35,118 nt of DNA, taken from positions 1 through 35,118 of the forward strand of contig JAFUGH010000067.1 of the NCBI GenBank assembly GCA_017469465.1. Reading direction: 5' to 3'. The notes beneath the pieces were generated by a model. The model was given only the letters and a program-made list of their open reading frames with translations. It had not been told where the DNA came from and searched no databases. Source of the stretch: Clostridia bacterium (GTDB lineage Bacteria > Bacillota > Clostridia > TANB77 > UBA1234). Below are positions 34,925 to 35,118 of the stretch, one piece after another. The translations under genes were made by a program, and so were the position numbers. How positions within the stretch are numbered: the stretch's first letter is position 1; every line of letters starts with the position of its first letter.

Positions 34925-34942
34925 AATGAATTTCAATTCATT
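34925..34942. promoter_or_regulatory. TetR operator palindrome
   Basis: A perfect 18-bp palindrome, AATGAATT then TC then AATTCATT, lies immediately upstream of the -35 box of the tetR promoter. Size and symmetry fit a TetR dimer site. Confidence 0.75.
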
Positions 34943-34950
34943 TTTATCAA

Positions 34951-35118
34951 ATAAATTACAATTTGTCGGTTAGACCATTGGGGACGGAGACGGAGGATTT
35001 TCGACCAATAGGGACGGAGGATTTTGGCTTTTTTTCGACCAATAGGGACGGAGGATTTTGGCTGAATGCACAATGAGTGCACAATGGGGACGTCCATTAA
35101 ATGTGCATTCAGCCAAAA
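34951..35118. repeat. Right copy of the dispersed foldback repeat
   Basis: Positions 34951-35062 are the inverted counterpart of 50-161. Positions 35063-35111 are the palindromic core in the same orientation as 1-49, and 35112-35118 begin the opposite arm. So 35063-35118 matches 1-56 directly with one difference (A at 35076 for G at 14). The complete element is inferred to be a palindrome of about 273 bp: arm, core, inverted arm. Confidence 0.85.

Noticed and set aside
1..35118. Circular plasmid or phage suggested by the overlapping ends
   Set aside because: The overlap is only the 56-bp repeat core with a mismatch, and the contents (polA, uvrB, ribosomal proteins, murI) are chromosomal.
1..35118. 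A 35-kb composite transposon bounded by inverted repeats
   Set aside because: There is no transposase and the cargo is housekeeping. The repeat units also occur internally, so assembly breakpoints at a dispersed repeat explain the ends better.

Overview
The window looks like one contig from an uncultured, AT-rich, monoderm member of the Firmicutes, probably a gut Clostridia-like lineage. The evidence is strong Shine-Dalgarno sites, a Firmicutes-type rpsF-ssb-rpsR operon, BspA-like leucine-rich surface repeats, XpaC/TelA genes and very low GC. Most genes are chromosomal housekeeping genes, so this is not a plasmid or phage. Both ends lie in the same dispersed foldback repeat (112-bp arms around a 49-bp palindromic core), which is probably why the assembly stops there.

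Layout. 1-161: repeat. 247-2804: a thioredoxin-like gene and a convergent two-component system. 2974-8350: murI, the rpsR/ssb/rpsF operon, a 40-codon remnant of CTP synthase, polA and a cytidylate-kinase-like gene. 8488-13153: a small conserved-looking gene, uvrB, accessory hypotheticals and a phosphodiesterase. 13302-16816: a tyrosine recombinase, a BspA-like repeat surface protein and a probable invertible promoter. 16859-18438: thioredoxin, CcdA and GtrA. 18569-25117: a five-gene AAA / TelA / binding-protein / XpaC / VWA operon. 25294-28621: a Cthe_2159-like protein, DUF4956 and a VTC polyphosphate polymerase. 28794-29855: a cysteine-rich protein and an amidase. 29914-34942: a TetR-controlled MMPL exporter operon.

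Main discovery candidate. Four otherwise intact genes (murI, uvrB, the MMPL exporter and xpaC) are out of frame at five places. At every one of the five the ribosome meets an in-frame CGG codon followed by A or T. Skipping only the C restores the family sequence by reading GGA or GGT as glycine: the murI GCTHYP motif, the uvrB Walker A TGSGKT, and a Gly in MMPL and twice in XpaC. Four of the five are NTA-CGG and one is ACG-CGG. By manual scan I found only four other in-frame CGG codons in all credible genes, none preceded by NTA. This pattern suggests +1 ribosomal frameshifting at a poorly decoded or unassigned CGG codon, used routinely to express essential genes. It is not random decay.

Second candidate. 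Two 27-bp sites, exact reverse complements including an asymmetric 5-bp centre, flank a 175-bp segment upstream of the surface-protein gene. The segment holds a near-consensus extended -10 promoter that now points away from that gene. A tyrosine recombinase is encoded next to it. This reads as a phase-variable switch caught in the OFF state.
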